Source of the DNA: Cellulomonas fulva
GTDB taxonomy: Bacteria > Actinomycetota > Actinomycetes > Actinomycetales > Cellulomonadaceae
Length of the DNA stretch: 64,000 nucleotides
Reading direction: 5' to 3'
Assembly: GCF_018531375.1 (NCBI RefSeq)
Contig: NZ_JAHBOH010000001.1
Coordinates: forward strand, 744,001-808,000
The notes beneath the pieces are model-generated. The model was not told the DNA's origin. It searched no databases and was given only the letters and a program-made list of their open reading frames with translations. A program made the translations under genes and the position numbers. Shown here one piece after another: positions 35,337-43,857 of the stretch. The first letter of the stretch is position 1; every line of letters begins with the position of its first letter.

Positions 35337-36716
35337 TCACGACGAGGGCCAGGCAGCCTCGATCTTGTCGACCGTGTCCTGCGTCGACTGACCGGTGATC
35401 CAGGCGGTCGCCTCCTTCCAGAACGCGTTCGAGCCGACCGCGCCCGGCATCATGTCCGAGCCGTCGAACCGGAAGCTCGCGTTCTCGTCCAGGAGCAGGT
35501 CCGCCGAGAGCTTGTCGATCGGGTTGACCAGGATCGACGTGTCCAGACCCTTGTTGGCCGTGATCCAGCCGCCGTTGGTCAGGTCGGCGCTCGCCTGGGC
35601 CTTGAGGTTGGCCCAGGTGTCGGTGCTCCAGAAGTCGAGCAGCGCCTGCACGGCCGGGTCGTCGGAGAACGCGGTCACGAACTCGCCGGCGCCCAGCACC
35701 GGCTTGTCGTCGGCCGTCTCGCTCGGCAGGTAGAACGCGAAGATCTGCCCGTTCTCGGAGATGTCCGTGCCCTGCGGGAAGTTGGCCGCGTAGAAGCTCG
35801 CCATGCGGTGCAGCGAGCACTGACCCTCGAGGATCGGCAGGCCGCCGTCCTGGAACGCCGTGGTCGCGATCGAGGAGACGTCGCCGTAGCCGCCGTTCAC
35901 GAAGTCGGGGTTCTTCAGGTAGTCGCCGACCATGTCGAGCGCCTCGGTCGGGACCTCGGAGTTGAAGGCGATCTCGTGGCTGACCCACTGGTCGTAGACG
36001 TCCGGACCGCCGACGCGCAGGACCATGTCCTCCATCCAGTCGGTGATCGGCCAGCCGGTCGCGGCGTCGGACGCGATGCCCGCGCACCACGGCTTGTGGC
36101 CGCTGTCCGCCGCGATCGTCTCGGTGAGCGTCATCAGCTCGTCGAGCGTCGTCGGGACCGTCCAGCCGTTGGCCTCGAACTCCTGCGGCGAGTACCAGAC
36201 GAGCGACTTCACGCTCGCACCCGAGGGCGCCGCGTAGAAGGTGCCGTCGACGGTGCCGAGCGCCTTCCAGTCCTCGCCCCAGAACTCGTCCACGTTGTCG
36301 GAGACGCCCTGCGGGGCCTCGACGACCGTGCCGGTGTCGACCAGCTGCGCGAGCAGGCCGGGCTGCGGCACGATCGCGATGTCCGGCGGGTTGCCGGCCT
36401 GAGCGCGGACCAGGATCTGCTGCTCGAACTGCTTGTCCGCCTGGTAGTCGACCTTCGCCCCCGTGCAGTCCTCAAACGGCTTGAACGAGTCGATGTACGG
36501 CTGGTCCTCCGGCGCCACGATGCCGGCGTAGATCGTGACCGTCTTGCCGCTGAGGTCGCCGTACTCCTCGAACGCGGCGCAGTCGGCGTTGGTCTCGCCG
36601 CCGTCCCCGCCGTCGCCCCCGTCCCCACCGTCGTCGGAACAGGCCGCCAGGATCAGGGCGAGCGCCGCGGCCGAGGCCGAGGCTGCCAGGATCCGACGCT
36701 TGCGCATGCCGTTCAT
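35337..36716 (-). CDS. Sugar ABC transporter substrate-binding lipoprotein
   Basis: This 459-residue protein begins with a lipoprotein signal (ALALILAAC, Cys about 26) and an Asp/Gly linker of repeated DGG units. The solute-binding fold follows: KTVTIYAGIVAPEDQ, then QILVRAQAGNPPDIAIVPQPG and later FAFYLPSE. Patterns such as VGGPDVYDQW and ILEGQCSLHRM resemble alpha-glucoside (AglE-like) binding proteins; substrate remains a guess. GGAGG lies just before the ATG at 36716. It heads an operon with the MalF and MalG permeases, so a shared MsiK-type ATPase encoded elsewhere is expected. Confidence 0.92.
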   Translation of the reverse strand: MNGMRKRRILAASASAAALALILAACSDDGGDGGDGGDGGETNADCAAFEEYGDLSGKTVTIYAGIVAPEDQPYIDSFKPFEDCTGAKVDYQADKQFEQQILVRAQAGNPPDIAIVPQPGLLAQLVDTGTVVEAPQGVSDNVDEFWGEDWKALGTVDGTFYAAPSGASVKSLVWYSPQEFEANGWTVPTTLDELMTLTETIAADSGHKPWCAGIASDAATGWPITDWMEDMVLRVGGPDVYDQWVSHEIAFNSEVPTEALDMVGDYLKNPDFVNGGYGDVSSIATTAFQDGGLPILEGQCSLHRMASFYAANFPQGTDISENGQIFAFYLPSETADDKPVLGAGEFVTAFSDDPAVQALLDFWSTDTWANLKAQASADLTNGGWITANKGLDTSILVNPIDKLSADLLLDENASFRFDGSDMMPGAVGSNAFWKEATAWITGQSTQDTVDKIEAAWPSS

Positions 36717-36824
36717 GAGACCTCCGTGTCGTCATGGCTGCAGGCGCAGGGCACAGCACCCCGCGTCCATCCCCTCGATGCAAGCCGTTACGGAAATCGC
36801 CCGCAACCCCAGACACCAGACAAA

Positions 36825-36843
36825 CCGGTCACATTCCGGTCAC
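36825..36843. promoter_or_regulatory. Two CCGGTCAC octamers 11 bp apart upstream of the binding-protein gene
   Basis: CCGGTCAC occurs at 36825-36832 and 36836-36843, one helical turn apart, about 110 bp before the binding-protein start. This could be an activator or repressor site. The rest of the 225-bp gap (36717-36941) holds the RBS, the second long palindrome and no gene. Confidence 0.25.
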
Positions 36844-36859
36844 GATCGGGCCACCCGCG

Positions 36860-36921
36860 CGACGAGGACGTCATGTCTCCGGCTAGCGGGGCTCTCAGCC
36901 GGAGAGATGACGTTCTCGGCG
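36860..36921. repeat. Long palindrome 2 of a related pair
   Basis: Arms 36860-36884 and 36897-36921 are 25 bp with three mismatches, around a 12-base loop. The core ACGTCATGTCTCCGGCT / AGCCGGAGAGATGACGT is nearly that of palindrome 1. It starts 20 bp after the DMT transporter stop (36942), so it may terminate that gene. Confidence 0.85.
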
Positions 36922-36941
36922 GAGTGGACGGGACGGCGGTG

Positions 36942-37907
36942 TCACTCGTGTTGCGGGGCGGCGGCGCCGTGAGGGCGCGCGAGGCGGATGACCGCGAGCA
37001 CGCCGGCGACGACGAGCACGGCACCGACGACCTCGAGCGCGGGCGGCACCCGACGCTCCCAGGCGAACACGTAGGCGAGCCCCGCGCACACCTGGATCAC
37101 CGCGAGCGGTCCCGCGACCGAGATGGGCGTCAGCGCGGACGAGCGGCTCCACAGGACGGTGCCGAGCCAGGACACGACAACGCCGAGGACGACGCTCGCG
37201 ACGAGCAGGGGCAGGACCGGCCCGAGGCGCTGGCCCCCACCGGTGGTGGTCAGCAGGACGAACGGCAGCGCGACGAGCGACAGCACCAGCGTGCCGACGC
37301 CCATCATCGCCGACCAGGTGGTCGATGCGACGTGCGGGTTGGCGCGCAGGAACTGCGCGTTGCGCACCGCGTACGAGGTCCACAGGACGAGCGCCCCGAC
37401 GGCAGCCGCGACCCCGAGCGCCCACTGCCCGGCGGGACGCCCGCCCACGCCGCTCTGCCAGTCCAGCTCGACCGAGTACACGATCGCAAGGCCGGCGACG
37501 ATGAGACCGAGCGGGAACGCGAGGCGGGAGAACGGGTACTCCCGCCGGACCCAGTTCCCGGTGATCGCGACGGTCACGGGCACCAGGCCGATGATGACCG
37601 TGGTGATCGGCGCGCCGGCCCACCGGATGCCCTGCACCAGCAGGACGTAGTAGCCCAGGTGCCCGGTGAGCGCGAAGGTGAGGGCGGTCCGCCACGCCTG
37701 GGCGCCCACCCCGACGAGCGCGGAGCGCCACGTGAGCGCGAGCAGGACCACCGAGACCGCGCCGAAGCTCAGGTACCGACCCAGCGCGAGCGCGAGGGAG
37801 GGCGTCGCGGGCAGCACCACCGGCACCAGGAAGGCCAGTCCCCACACCAGGTTGGCGCCGACGCCGCACAGCACCCCGACCGTCGTCGTGCCCGTCCGGG
37901 TCGTCAC
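36942..37907 (-). CDS. DMT/EamA family transporter (RarD-like)
   Basis: This 321-residue protein has about ten transmembrane helices in two EamA-type halves. Family phrases include GANLVWGLAFLVPV, GRYLSFGAVSVVLL and the closing LEVVGAVLVVAGVLAVI. The cytoplasmic C-terminus ends RPHGAAAPQHE. It likely exports or imports a small metabolite. Its GTG start at 37907 lies 13 bp after the stop of the broken EctB-like aminotransferase, so it was probably the downstream partner of that enzyme before the enzyme lost its N-terminus. A long palindrome follows the stop. Confidence 0.82.
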   Translation of the reverse strand: MTTRTGTTTVGVLCGVGANLVWGLAFLVPVVLPATPSLALALGRYLSFGAVSVVLLALTWRSALVGVGAQAWRTALTFALTGHLGYYVLLVQGIRWAGAPITTVIIGLVPVTVAITGNWVRREYPFSRLAFPLGLIVAGLAIVYSVELDWQSGVGGRPAGQWALGVAAAVGALVLWTSYAVRNAQFLRANPHVASTTWSAMMGVGTLVLSLVALPFVLLTTTGGGQRLGPVLPLLVASVVLGVVVSWLGTVLWSRSSALTPISVAGPLAVIQVCAGLAYVFAWERRVPPALEVVGAVLVVAGVLAVIRLARPHGAAAPQHE

Positions 37908-37920
37908 CCTCGGGAGCCCA

Positions 37921-38301
37921 TCAGACCCGGACCGCCGCGGCCACCGACTCGCTGAGGACCTGCAGCCCTTCGGCGAGCTCGTCGTCCGTCGCGGTCAGTG
38001 CGGGGAGGAGCTTCACCACCTCGTCGCGGGACCCCGAGGTCTCGACGAGCAGCCCGCGCGCGAAGGCCTCGTCGGCGGTCCTGCGCGCCACCTGCGGCTC
38101 GTGGAAGGCGAGGCCCCACACGAGGCCGCGTCCGCGCGCCTGCGCGACCACGGCAGGATGGTCGTTCGCGACCTCGCGCAGGTACTCGCCCACCACGACG
38201 TCCCGCACCATCGTCTGCTTCTCGAGGCGGTCGTCCGCCCAGAACTCCGCCAGCGCCGCCGCGGCGGTGACGAACGCCGGGTTGCTGCCACGGAAGGTCC
38301 C
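37921..38301 (-). pseudogene. C-terminal fragment of an EctB-like class III aminotransferase
   Basis: About 126 codons remain. The frame reads GTFRGSNPAFVTAAAAL, then EFWADDRLEKQ, and ends GLVWGLAFHEPQ...LVETSGSRDEVVKLLPALTATDDEL. This is the last third of diaminobutyrate-2-oxoglutarate (EctB/Dat-type) aminotransferases, whose full length is about 420 residues. The PLP lysine and everything before it are missing. Upstream of 38302 the sequence switches to an unrelated frame. An ATG at 38211 could still allow translation of 96 residues, but no activity would be expected. No ectA or ectC is nearby. Confidence 0.75.
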
Positions 38302-38464
38302 GTTTCGCGACGAGCAGCGCCGGAGGGAGATCTCCGGACACCGCGTCGCGGAGCGCTACCGCTATCGCGACCAGGAAGACGACAGGCGCGACCCCCGCGA
38401 CGACGTGCACGGCGAGGGTCAGCGCGATCAGTGGCGCACCCGCGTGGGGCGCGAGCTCGCGCAT
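38302..38464 (-). pseudogene. N-terminal membrane fragment, possibly of an ABC exporter
   Basis: From the ATG at 38464 (possibly from 38611) the frame reads MRELAPHAGAPLIALTLAV, then a hydrophobic stretch VVAGVAPVVFLVAIAVALRDA and SGDLPPALLVA. This resembles the cytoplasmic start and first membrane helix of ABC exporter half-transporters. At about 38302 the sequence becomes the aminotransferase fragment, in another frame, so the protein is truncated after ~54 residues. The ABC assignment is tentative. Between 38465 and 38707 (243 bp) there is no gene; a small palindrome GTCCGT-C-ACGGAC at 38524-38536 could belong to the old promoter. Confidence 0.45.
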
Positions 38465-38707
38465 CTGCGCCGCCGCGCGCCGGCGTCTGTGGATACAGAT
38501 TCGAGGCGCTGACCTGCCCTTTTGTCCGTCACGGACGGGGATCTTGCCAGCAGCGTTCCGGGGAGGGTCAACCACTTCCTCCGCCAGGTGGACGCTTAAA
38601 CGATTGGCCAAGGCGGTGCGGACGACGTCGGAGGCGGCGGTTGCGCGCCATCGACGACGGATCGCCGGGCGCCCGGCCCGCCGCGGCGACGGCTCCCGGC
38701 GGGGAAC

Positions 38708-39505
38708 TCAGAGCAGCGAGCGCAGGATCTGGACGGCGCCGTCGTCGTCGATGGTGCCCGTCACCTCGTCGGCGGCCGCGCGCACCTCGTCGCGCGCGTG
38801 GCCCATGGCGACGCCGCGGGCGGCCCAGGCGAGCATCTCCAGGTCGTTGCCGCCGTCGCCGATCGCGGCGGTCGCGAACGGCTCGACGCCGAGCCGCCGG
38901 CGCACGGTCTCCAGCGCGCTGGCCTTCGAGACGCCGCCGGGCGTGAGGTCCAGCCACGCGGTCCAGCCGACCGCGTACTGCACCTCGTGCAGCCCGACCC
39001 GCTCGACGATTGCGTGGAACTCCTCGGGGCTCGAGCCGGGCGAGCGGATGACGACGCGCGTCGCGGGCGTGACCAGCAGCTCGTCGAACCCGACGACGGT
39101 GATCTCCCCGCTGATCTCCCCCGGCGGGAACGGCTCGGAGACCTTGAAGCCCACGCCTAGGTCCTCGACCGCGTACAGCGCGTCGGGGATCTCCATCGCG
39201 ATCGCCCGCAGCGCGGGGCCGGGGTCGAACGTCACGACGTCCGTGAGCTCGAACCCGCCGGCGTCTCCGTCCGGGTCCAGCCGCGCCGTCACGGCGCCGT
39301 TGGAGCAGACCACCCAGCCGTCGGTCAGGCCCAGGTCACGCGCCACCGGGACCGCCGAGTGCGCGCCTCGCCCCGTCGCCAGGACCACGTGCACGCCGGC
39401 GGCGACGACCTCGCGCACCGCCGCCCGCACGTCGTCGGAGATGACGCCGTCGTAGGACATGAGCGTCCCGTCGACGTCGAGGGCGACCAGGCGTGTGCGG
39501 CTCAT
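38708..39505 (-). CDS. HAD-family hydrolase (Cof-type)
   Basis: This 265-residue protein has HAD motif [11 protein letters not shown] (Asp about 9 and 11), motif II VLATGR (Thr about 45), a C2-type cap in the middle and motif [15 protein letters not shown] (about 210). These are features of Cof/YbiV phosphatases that act on sugar phosphates or flavin-related phosphates. The ATG at 39505 overlaps the serS stop by four bases (ATGA), so it is translated with serS. Length is typical. Substrate is unknown. Confidence 0.9.
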   Translation of the reverse strand: MSRTRLVALDVDGTLMSYDGVISDDVRAAVREVVAAGVHVVLATGRGAHSAVPVARDLGLTDGWVVCSNGAVTARLDPDGDAGGFELTDVVTFDPGPALRAIAMEIPDALYAVEDLGVGFKVSEPFPPGEISGEITVVGFDELLVTPATRVVIRSPGSSPEEFHAIVERVGLHEVQYAVGWTAWLDLTPGGVSKASALETVRRRLGVEPFATAAIGDGGNDLEMLAWAARGVAMGHARDEVRAAADEVTGTIDDDGAVQILRSLL

Positions 39506-40782
39506 CGGGGCTCCAGCACCTCCAGGCCACCCAGGTAGGGCCGCAGCCCGGCCGGCACGTGCACCGACCCGTCGGTCTGCTGGTGGTTCTCGAGGATCGC
39601 GACGATCCACCGCGTCGTGGCGAGCGTGCCGTTGAGCGTCGCGACCGGCCGCACCTGGCCGTCCGCCGTGCGCTCGCGCACCCCGAGCCGGCGCGCCTGG
39701 AACGTCGTGCAGTTCGAGGTCGACGTGAGCTCGAGGTAGCGCTGCTGGCTCGGCAGCCACGCCTCGCAGTCGAACTTGCGCGCGGCGCTGCTGCCCAGAT
39801 CCCCGGCGGCCGTGTCGATCACGCGGTACGGCAGCTCCGCGAGCCCGAGCATCTCCTTCTCCCAGCCCAGGATGCGGCGGTGCTCGTCATACGCGTCCTC
39901 GACGCGCGTGTAGCTGAACGCCTCGACCTTGTGGAACTGGTGCACGCGGATGATGCCGCGCGTGTCCTTGCCGTACGAGCCGGCCTCGCGCCGGTAGCAC
40001 GCGCTCCAGCCCGCGTAGCGCAGCGGGCCGTCGGTCAGGTCCACGATCTCGCCCGAGTGGTACCCCGCCAGGGCCACCTCGCTGGTCCCGACGAGGTAGA
40101 GGTCGTCGGCCTCGAGCCGGTACACCTCCTCCGCGTGCGAGCCCAGGAAGCCCGTGCCGGCCATGACCTCGGGCTTGACCAGCGTCGGGGTGATGACCGG
40201 GGTGAAACCGGCCGCGAGCGCCTTGTCGACCGCCGCGTTCAGCAGCGCGAGCTCGAGGCGCGCCCCGATCCCGGTCAGGTAGTAGAACCTCGCACCCGAG
40301 ACCTTGGCGCCGCGCTCGGTGTCGATCGCGCGCAGCCCTTCACCGAGCGCCAGGTGGTCCCGGACCTCGAAGCTCGCGCCGTACTCCGCCGCGAAGTCGC
40401 GCGGGGTGCCCACGTGCTCGAGCACCACGTAGTCGTCCTCGCCACCCGCCGGCACGCCGTCCTCGACCACGTTGCCGATGCGTCGCGCCAGCTCGTCGGC
40501 CCGGGCCTGCGCCGCGTCGGCCTCGGCCTGCAGCCCCTTGACCCGCTCGGCGAGCTGCTTGCCGTGCGCGAGCAGCGCCTGCTTCTCCTCGCCCTGCGCC
40601 TGCGCGACCTTCTTCCCGTGCGTCTTCTGCTCGGCGCGCAGCGTCTCGAACTCCGTGAGCGCGGACCGGCGGCGGGCGTCGGCGTCGAGGACCTCGTCGA
40701 CGAGGCCGGGGTCGTCACCGCGGGCCACCTGGCTGGCGCGGACGACGTCGGGGTCGTCGCGCAGGAGCTTGAGATCGATCAC
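39502..40782 (-). CDS. serS: Seryl-tRNA synthetase
   Basis: This 426-residue class II synthetase charges tRNA-Ser. The N-terminal coiled-coil arm covers ~30-105 ([20 protein letters not shown] when split). Motif 2 lies near 250 ([22 protein letters not shown], in parts), and motif 3 is near 380 ([16 protein letters not shown]). The serine pocket [10 protein letters not shown] is present. Length equals that of typical bacterial SerRS. It is followed by a coupled HAD gene and is divergent from the lipid kinase gene. Confidence 0.97.
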   Translation of the reverse strand: MIDLKLLRDDPDVVRASQVARGDDPGLVDEVLDADARRRSALTEFETLRAEQKTHGKKVAQAQGEEKQALLAHGKQLAERVKGLQAEADAAQARADELARRIGNVVEDGVPAGGEDDYVVLEHVGTPRDFAAEYGASFEVRDHLALGEGLRAIDTERGAKVSGARFYYLTGIGARLELALLNAAVDKALAAGFTPVITPTLVKPEVMAGTGFLGSHAEEVYRLEADDLYLVGTSEVALAGYHSGEIVDLTDGPLRYAGWSACYRREAGSYGKDTRGIIRVHQFHKVEAFSYTRVEDAYDEHRRILGWEKEMLGLAELPYRVIDTAAGDLGSSAARKFDCEAWLPSQQRYLELTSTSNCTTFQARRLGVRERTADGQVRPVATLNGTLATTRWIVAILENHQQTDGSVHVPAGLRPYLGGLEVLEPR

Positions 40783-40904
40783 CCCAGCAGGCTACCGACC
40801 CCGGCGACCCCTTTCGCCTGCGCCGGCACCATCGAGGGCGGACGACCGGGGGTCCTGGCGGAATGGGGAGGTCCGGGCGGACCCGTTTCGCGTAGGTTGC
40901 CGTC

Positions 40905-42053
40905 GTGGGGTGGGTCGCCTGGGTCGCGGTGGTCGCCGGCGTGCTCGCGCTCGCCGCGCTCGTCGTCGCGCTCGTCGTGTGGACCCGGCAGCGTGAGCTG
41001 CACCGCCGCCTGGCGCACCCGGTCACGACGAGCCCGCGCGCGACCGAGCTCGGCCGCGAGGTCCGCGAGCGCGGCCAGGTCATCGCGTACGTGGCCAACC
41101 CGTCCAAGCCGGACGTCGTCGCGCTGCGCGAGGCCGTGCTGCGCGCCGCGCGCGAGCAGGACCGGCCGGACCCGCTGTGGTTCGAGACCACGGTCGCCGA
41201 CCCCGGCGTCGGGCAGGCCCGCGCGGCCGTCGCGGCGGGCGCGGACCTGGTCGTCGCCGTCGGCGGGGACGGCACGGTGCGCGCGGTCGCCGAGGCGCTC
41301 GTCGGGACCGGCGTGCCCATGGCGATCGTCCCCGTCGGCACGGGGAACCTGCTGGCGCGCAACCTCGACCTGCCGCTCGGTGACCCGCTCGCGTCGCTCG
41401 AGATCGCCGTGCGCGGTGCCGACCGTGCCATCGACGTCGGGTGGCTGCGCGTCATCCGGCTGCTCGAGGAGGACGAGGCGCGCGAGGCCGGGACCGTGCC
41501 GGACGAGGCGCTCGGCGAGCGCGACCACATCTTCCTGGTGATCGCGGGCCTGGGGTTCGACGCGGCGATGGTCGCGGACACCGACGACCAGCTCAAGGCG
41601 CGCGTGGGCTGGATCGCGTACTTCGTGGCCGGGATGCGGCACCTGCACGGGCTGCGGCTGCGGGTGCACGTCCGCATCGACGACGAGCCGACGACGACGA
41701 CGCGGCTGCGCAGCCTCCTCGTCGGGAACTGCGGGCGCCTGCCCGGCGGGATCACGTTGCTGCCCGACGCCGTGGTCGACGACGGGTGGCTCGACGTCGC
41801 CGCGATCGACACCCGCGCGGGCATCGCCGGCTGGGCGCAGCTGTTCGGTGAGGTGATGCTGCAGGGCGTCGGGGTGAAGAACGGCAAGGCGCGGGGCGTC
41901 GGACGGATCGACCACACGCGCGCGCGGGAGATCCGGGTGGTCGTGCCGGCCGGTGAGTGGGCGCAGGTGGACGGGGACATCGTCGGGAAGGTCACCGAGG
42001 TGGCCGCGCGGATCGACCCCGGCGCGCTCGTCGTCCGCGTGCCCGCCGCGTGA
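40905..42053 (+). CDS. Diacylglycerol-kinase-family lipid kinase
   Basis: This 382-residue protein has an N-terminal membrane helix (WVAWVAVVAGVLALAALVV) that many cytosolic relatives lack. The DAGK catalytic domain follows: VAYVANPSKPD-like IAYVANPSKP near 60, VVAVGGDGTVRAVAEALVGTG near 117 (nucleotide-binding GGDGT) and VPVGTGNLLARNLDLP. The C-terminal part contains AGLGFDAAMVADTD. It should phosphorylate diacylglycerol or a related lipid at the membrane. The GTG at 40905 is the start. It is divergent from serS. Confidence 0.9.
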   Translation: MGWVAWVAVVAGVLALAALVVALVVWTRQRELHRRLAHPVTTSPRATELGREVRERGQVIAYVANPSKPDVVALREAVLRAAREQDRPDPLWFETTVADPGVGQARAAVAAGADLVVAVGGDGTVRAVAEALVGTGVPMAIVPVGTGNLLARNLDLPLGDPLASLEIAVRGADRAIDVGWLRVIRLLEEDEAREAGTVPDEALGERDHIFLVIAGLGFDAAMVADTDDQLKARVGWIAYFVAGMRHLHGLRLRVHVRIDDEPTTTTRLRSLLVGNCGRLPGGITLLPDAVVDDGWLDVAAIDTRAGIAGWAQLFGEVMLQGVGVKNGKARGVGRIDHTRAREIRVVVPAGEWAQVDGDIVGKVTEVAARIDPGALVVRVPAA

Positions 42054-42080
42054 CGGCCGTGCGCTGACCCACCGGGACGT

Positions 42081-42099
42081 GGGTCCCGCGGCGGGACCC
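42081..42099. promoter_or_regulatory. 19-bp perfect palindrome before the GntR gene
   Basis: GGGTCCCGC-G-GCGGGACCC is a perfect 9+1+9 inverted repeat, 28 bp after the lipid-kinase stop and 108 bp before the GntR start. It could be a terminator of the kinase gene or an operator of the regulator. Confidence 0.4.
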
Positions 42100-42206
42100 G
42101 GCGCGCTGCCTACGCTCGGCTCAGGCCGGTGCCCGCCGACGACGACGGGGCCGCGCCGGCCCGTGGCACCGGGCTGCGCCCGGGGCACCGAGCCGACGGA
42201 GTGGCC

Positions 42207-42878
42207 ATGCCGATCCCCGCACGCACCGCCGCGGCCCAGCCGGGCCGCACCCTGCTCGCCGACGTCGTCCACGACCGGCTGCTCGCGGTCGTCGTCAGCG
42301 GCGAGCTGGCACCCGGCGAGGTGGTGCGGGAGGAGGAGATCGCCGCCTGGCTGTCGGTCTCCCGGACGCCGGTGCGCGAGGCGCTGCGCCGGCTCGGCGA
42401 CCAGGGCCTGCTGCGCTGCCAGCCGAACCGTGGCTCGCACGTCGCGCCGCTCGAGGCCGACTACCTGGACGACGTCGTGGAGGTGGTCGCCGCGCTGGAC
42501 GGGGTGGCCGCGGCGCGCGCCGAGCTGGACACCGCCGCCCTTGCGGAGATCGGTCGCCACCTCGACCGGGCGGCCGACGCCCAGGCCGCCGGCGAGCCGG
42601 GCGCACGGGCCGAGCACGTCCGCGACGCGCTCGACGCACTGCACGCGCACGCGGCCAACCCCGTGCTCGCGGCGACCGTGCACGCGCTGCGGCCGCACCT
42701 GCTCCGCCTGGTCGCGATCGTCCCGGACCCCGCGGGGGCGGACGACGCGCGGGACCGCGCGGGCGCCCTGCTCACCGCGCTGACGACCGCCGACGCCGGG
42801 GACGCGACGCGCGCGTGGGTCCAGGACCTCGCGCGGCCGCTGGTGCGGGAGGCCGTGCGCCTCGGGATCGGGGGCTGA
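42207..42878 (+). CDS. GntR family transcriptional regulator (FCD/FadR subfamily)
   Basis: This 223-residue protein has an N-terminal winged helix (residues ~15-80: DRLLAVVVSGELAPGEVV, then LSVSRTPVREALRRLGDQGLL) and an all-helical FCD-like effector domain (~90-210). FCD regulators bind small acids or sugars and repress metabolic operons. The ATG at 42207 is favoured; a GTG at 42201 is possible. It converges on pheA with 16 bp between stops, where CCGCC-GCTCG-GGCGG (42879-42893) makes a small hairpin. Target genes are not evident. Confidence 0.88.
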   Translation: MPIPARTAAAQPGRTLLADVVHDRLLAVVVSGELAPGEVVREEEIAAWLSVSRTPVREALRRLGDQGLLRCQPNRGSHVAPLEADYLDDVVEVVAALDGVAAARAELDTAALAEIGRHLDRAADAQAAGEPGARAEHVRDALDALHAHAANPVLAATVHALRPHLLRLVAIVPDPAGADDARDRAGALLTALTTADAGDATRAWVQDLARPLVREAVRLGIGG

Positions 42879-42894
42879 CCGCCGCTCGGGCGGC

Positions 42895-43842
42895 TCAGGT
42901 CGCGCGGCCGTCCCGGACGTCGGCGACCCACCGCCGCGCGGCGACGTAGTCCGCGTCCGACGTGCCGACGTGCACCGTGGGCTCGACCGCGTCCGCTCGC
43001 GGGTAGGAGCCGAGGAAGCGGACGTACGGGCAGCGGCGGTGCAGGCCCATGATCGCCTCGGCCACGCGCTCGTCGGCCACGTGCCCCTCCGCGTCGATCG
43101 AGAACGAGTAGCGTCCGAGCGCGTCCCCGATGGGCCGCGACTCGATCCGCGACAGGTTCACCCCGCGCGTCGCGAACTGCTCGAGCATCGCCAGCAGCGC
43201 TCCCGCCTCGTTGTCCGGCAGGTGCACGACGAGCGTCGTCTTGTCCGCCCCCGTGGGCGGCGGCACGTCCCCGGGCCGGCCGACGACGACGAAGCGCGTG
43301 ACGGCCTGCGGGTTGTCGGCGACGTCCTGCGCGAGCGGGGTCAGCCCGTAGGTGTCGACGGCGGCCGGCGGCACGAGCGCGGCGTCGAAGCCCAGCTCGC
43401 CGGTGAGCTCGCCCGCGGCCGCGCGCTGCAGCAGCGCGGCGGGCGCGGTGTTGCTGGTCGCGGGCACGTGCACCACGTCCGGGAGCCGGTGCGCCAGCCA
43501 GCGGCGGCACTGCACCCAGGCGTGCGGGTGCGCGGAGATCCGCCGCACGTCCGCGAGCGCCACGCCCGGTGCCGCGGCCAGCGTGAACTGGACCGGCACC
43601 AGCACCTCGCGCAGCAGCACCAGCGGCTCGCCCGACGCGAGGCTGTCCAGCGTGGCGGTCACGCCGCCCTCGACCGTGCTCTCGATCGCGACGACCGCGA
43701 GGTCCGCGCGACCGTCCCGCACCGCCTCGATCGCGGAGACGACGTCGACCTGCGGCAGGTACTCGGCCTCGTCGGGCGACGCGACCTGACGCAGCGCGGC
43801 CTCCGTGAACGTGCCGGCGGGGCCGAGGTAGGCGTAGCGCAT
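42895..43842 (-). CDS. pheA: Prephenate dehydratase
   Basis: This 315-residue enzyme converts prephenate to phenylpyruvate in phenylalanine synthesis. The catalytic domain (1-185) has YLGPAGTFTEAALRQ, ESTVEGGVTATLD and the TRF motif in NPQAVTRFVVVG. The C-terminal ACT domain (from ~200) has LPDNEAGALLAMLEQF and the ESRP motif (SRIESRPIG), which binds phenylalanine for feedback inhibition. It is a monofunctional enzyme without chorismate mutase, as usual in actinobacteria. The ATG is at 43842. Confidence 0.97.
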   Translation of the reverse strand: MRYAYLGPAGTFTEAALRQVASPDEAEYLPQVDVVSAIEAVRDGRADLAVVAIESTVEGGVTATLDSLASGEPLVLLREVLVPVQFTLAAAPGVALADVRRISAHPHAWVQCRRWLAHRLPDVVHVPATSNTAPAALLQRAAAGELTGELGFDAALVPPAAVDTYGLTPLAQDVADNPQAVTRFVVVGRPGDVPPPTGADKTTLVVHLPDNEAGALLAMLEQFATRGVNLSRIESRPIGDALGRYSFSIDAEGHVADERVAEAIMGLHRRCPYVRFLGSYPRADAVEPTVHVGTSDADYVAARRWVADVRDGRAT

Positions 43843-43857
43843 GGACCGTCCTGTCCG

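Noticed and set aside
3884..40782. Two tRNA-Ser genes and serS as a functional cluster
   Set aside because: They are tens of kilobases apart, on unlinked transcripts; probably coincidence.
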